Assembly (NCBI RefSeq): GCF_900129725.1
Contig: NZ_FQWQ01000006.1
Location: 310,001 to 374,000, forward strand
DNA: 64,000 bases
Source: Chryseolinea serpens
GTDB lineage: Bacteria > Bacteroidota > Bacteroidia > Cytophagales > Cyclobacteriaceae
Direction: 5' to 3'
Part shown: positions 62,063 to 64,000 of the stretch, in pieces
Position numbering within the stretch: position 1 is the first letter of the stretch
How the letters are laid out: the number at the start of each line of letters is the position of its first letter
The notes under the pieces: generated by a model
What the model was told of the DNA's origin: nothing
Databases searched by the model: none
The model's input: only the letters and a program-made list of their open reading frames with translations
Made by a program: the position numbers and the translations under genes

Positions 62063-63502
62063 ATGGTAAAGCGTATCCTCTGGGTTATTCTGGCATTGAT
62101 CGCCGTTTTGGTCGCTATTCTCATATTCAATGCCGTAACGTTCAAATCAAAACAACTACCCATCGCTGCCTTGCCGGCTCCGGCAGTGCCGCCCACGGCG
62201 TTGGAACACCTGCAGGAAGCTATTCGCTTTAAAACCATTTCGTTCAATGATTCAACCTTGTTGGACACGGCCCAATTCTTGGGATTTCATCGCTTTTTGG
62301 AAAAAACCTATCCGGCGGTGCATTCAAACCTGGTACGGGAAAAAATAAAGAAATATAGCCTGCTCTATTTCTGGAAGGGGAAAAACTCATCGCTGAAACC
62401 CATTGTACTGATGGCCCACCAGGATGTGGTTCCCATCGAGGAAGCTTCAAAAAGCAACTGGACGGTCGAACCATTTTCCGGCGACGTGAAGGATGGCTTT
62501 ATCTGGGGCCGGGGCTCGGCCGACAACAAGATCAATGTGATCGGCATTTTTGAAACCATCGAAAAACTTCTGAAGGAAAGCTATCAACCGGAGCGAAGCC
62601 TCTACTTTGCCTTGGGCCATGACGAAGAACGCGGCGGAACCGGAGCCGTGGCCATCGCCGCGGTTTTAAAGCAACGCGGTGTTTCCGCCGAAATGGTGTT
62701 GGACGAAGGCGGGATCGTTACCCGCGAAAAGGTGCCAGGCATGACCAAACCGGTTGCGCTGATCGGCACCGCCGAAAAAGGATACCTGACATTATTGCTT
62801 TCGGTTGACAAAAATGGCGGGCACTCCTCCATGCCCGAACAGGAAACGGCGCTCGATATTCTTTCAAAAGCCGTGGTGAACATCCGCCAGCATCCTTTCC
62901 CGGCAAATTTTGCGCCGGCAACTGTCGGCTTCATGAACCACGTGGGTCCCGAAATGCCTTATCCTGAAAAATTAGTGTTTGCCAACACCTGGCTTTTTAA
63001 AAGTGTGGTTATCGGCATTTATGAAAAAAGTCCAGGAGGAAACGCTGTGGTCAGAACTACCGCCGTGCCCACGATTTTTAACGCCGGCATGAAAGACAAC
63101 GTGGTACCCACCAAAGCCACCGTCACCATGAACTTCCGCTTGCTCCAGGGTGATGGATCGGAAAAAGTGATTGCCGAAATAAAAAGGATCATTCAAGATG
63201 ACCGCGTGTCGATTGTTGTGTCGAAGGAATTTTCGGCAGAGCCCTCGGCCACTTCACCCGAGGACGGCTTTGGCTATAAACACGTTGACGAAACCGTTAA
63301 AAAAACCTTTGCTGAAACGGTCACAACGCCTTTTCTCATGATCGGCGGGACAGACTCGCGACATTTCGGAGAAATATCGACCAACATCATCAAGTTCAGT
63401 CCCATGACCGATCCGATTGGATTTCATGGTATTGACGAGCGTGTGAGTTTGGAGAGCTATCAGCAGACACTTTGGTTCTATGAACAATTGATCCGTCAGT
63501 AA
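62063..63502 (+). CDS. M20-family metallopeptidase (carboxypeptidase-like)
   Basis: 479 residues with an N-terminal membrane anchor (about 5-27). The zinc-binding motifs of clan MH are present: LMAHQDVVP (His), GRGSADNK (Asp), GHDEERGG (catalytic Glu), DEGGIV and the final TDSRHF His. A dimerisation lid domain lies between about 255 and 370. M20 enzymes cut dipeptides or N-acyl-amino acids; a periplasmic location with membrane anchor recalls carboxypeptidase-S-like members. It stands alone, convergent with the MOSC gene with a 6-nt gap. Confidence 0.92.
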   Translation: MVKRILWVILALIAVLVAILIFNAVTFKSKQLPIAALPAPAVPPTALEHLQEAIRFKTISFNDSTLLDTAQFLGFHRFLEKTYPAVHSNLVREKIKKYSLLYFWKGKNSSLKPIVLMAHQDVVPIEEASKSNWTVEPFSGDVKDGFIWGRGSADNKINVIGIFETIEKLLKESYQPERSLYFALGHDEERGGTGAVAIAAVLKQRGVSAEMVLDEGGIVTREKVPGMTKPVALIGTAEKGYLTLLLSVDKNGGHSSMPEQETALDILSKAVVNIRQHPFPANFAPATVGFMNHVGPEMPYPEKLVFANTWLFKSVVIGIYEKSPGGNAVVRTTAVPTIFNAGMKDNVVPTKATVTMNFRLLQGDGSEKVIAEIKRIIQDDRVSIVVSKEFSAEPSATSPEDGFGYKHVDETVKKTFAETVTTPFLMIGGTDSRHFGEISTNIIKFSPMTDPIGFHGIDERVSLESYQQTLWFYEQLIRQ

Positions 63503-63508
63503 AAAAAA

Positions 63509-63979
63509 TCAAATGGCGATAACTTCATCGCCGGTCTTGATCAATCCTCCCTGGATCACCTTCGCTGTGATGCCGCCGTGACCTCGCATGGCATTGTATC
63601 CTCCCGTTCCTAAATTTTCTTCCATCCGCGAACAAGGATGACATTCTCCGGAATATTGAAAAACAGCTTCCCCGATAGAAAATTGTTTTCCCTTTAACGC
63701 CAACAAATTGATGCCCTCGACCACGATGTTTCTTCGCGTTAGTTCAGGCTCCACGGATGAGCGACCGAGAAATGACGCCACGTCTTTCAGATGTTCGGCT
63801 TGAATGAAGGTGACCTGGCGTATTCCTGAATTTTTGTAGCGATCGCCTTCAAGCCCGCGGGCTTCGATGGCGACGACCTGGTCGAGCACTTTGACCGGCT
63901 CGCGGCGCTGAGGACGCACGCCGATGTAGACCACCCGGCCCGGCTTGGCAAAACCGTTTTGAAGTTCCTTTAATTCCAT
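63509..63979 (-). CDS. MOSC-domain protein
   Basis: 156 residues from ATG 63979; an upstream ATG at 63997 is also possible, and the gene's start region is close to the window end. The single domain resembles the MOSC family of molybdenum-cofactor sulfurase C-terminal domains: IGVRPQRREPVKVLDQVVAIEARGLEGDRY, VTFIQAEHL, TRRNIVVEGINLLALKGKQF and SGECHPCSRMEENLG with the conserved Cys. Such small proteins are thought to transfer or carry sulfur; the partner is unknown. Confidence 0.9.
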   Translation of the reverse strand: MELKELQNGFAKPGRVVYIGVRPQRREPVKVLDQVVAIEARGLEGDRYKNSGIRQVTFIQAEHLKDVASFLGRSSVEPELTRRNIVVEGINLLALKGKQFSIGEAVFQYSGECHPCSRMEENLGTGGYNAMRGHGGITAKVIQGGLIKTGDEVIAI

Positions 63980-64000
63980 CACCAGCGTTCTCTTCAAATT

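Noticed and set aside
1-64000. tRNA, rRNA, CRISPR, insertion sequence or prophage
   Set aside because: No cloverleaf in the short gaps, no regularly spaced repeats, no transposase or integrase frames, and no terminal inverted repeats were seen.

Overview
The window is 64 kb of chromosomal DNA at roughly 50% GC, almost entirely coding, and looks like a member of the Bacteroidota, most likely a cytophagalean. The evidence is the gene families (GldJ lipoprotein, DUF4175, DUF6089-type and DUF3857 proteins, Bacteroidota-style YbeY), lipoprotein and signal-peptide genes on every side, the near absence of Shine-Dalgarno sequences, and promoters of the Bacteroidota type (TTG/TTTG, 17-23 nt, TAnnTTTG). 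I found no insertion sequence, prophage, CRISPR array, tRNA or rRNA. This is core genome, not an island. The genus is inference.

Layout. 1-9.6 kb: a GH3-family adenylating enzyme cut by the left edge, an exported DUF6263-like protein, radA, and three consecutive exported DUF3857/transglutaminase-like proteins. In the first two of these the catalytic Cys and His positions are replaced. 9.7-24.7 kb: an SDR oxidoreductase, a lipid A-type acyltransferase, a PD40 beta-propeller, a large SNF2 helicase, a LolC/E-type permease with rbfA, a polytopic membrane protein, rpiB-tatC, glyA, three TPM-domain proteins and pdxJ. 24.8-35.7 kb: a rightward envelope block (YqeY, CvpA, an alpha/beta hydrolase, a CBS protein, nadK, two outer-membrane-barrel-like proteins, uppS, bamA, two Skp/OmpH chaperones, a strong terminator, then LD-carboxypeptidase). 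35.7-43.9 kb: an orphan solute-binding protein, an ECF sigma factor with a probable anti-sigma partner, a MacB-type permease, a flavoprotein, a THUMP-like methyltransferase and a thioredoxin-fold lipoprotein. 44-50.6 kb: mfd, gldJ, comF and small genes.

The most notable part is 50.7-62 kb. A rightward series (DUF4175 protein, RsbW-like ATPase, ybeY, mnmG, methyltransferase, Ig-like lipoprotein) is interrupted by a 133-bp gap holding three close matches to the ParB-binding site parS (55126-55240), with a fourth degenerate copy inside the methyltransferase gene. About 4.6 kb downstream, an AT-rich 257-bp gap (59748-60004) carries two perfect and three near-perfect DnaA boxes in both orientations and borders an (AT)-repeat stretch. 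Sampled base counts go from C-rich to balanced on the + strand across this gap, although genes on both sides point the same way. Together these suggest the chromosomal replication origin with its ParB loading centre. This is inferred from motifs only. No dnaA, dnaN, parA or parB gene lies in the window.

The envelope genes form a coherent set. UppS makes the undecaprenyl carrier, BamA and the two Skp-like proteins handle outer-membrane protein insertion, the Lol-type permease sorts lipoproteins, TatC exports folded proteins, and GldJ belongs to gliding/type IX secretion.
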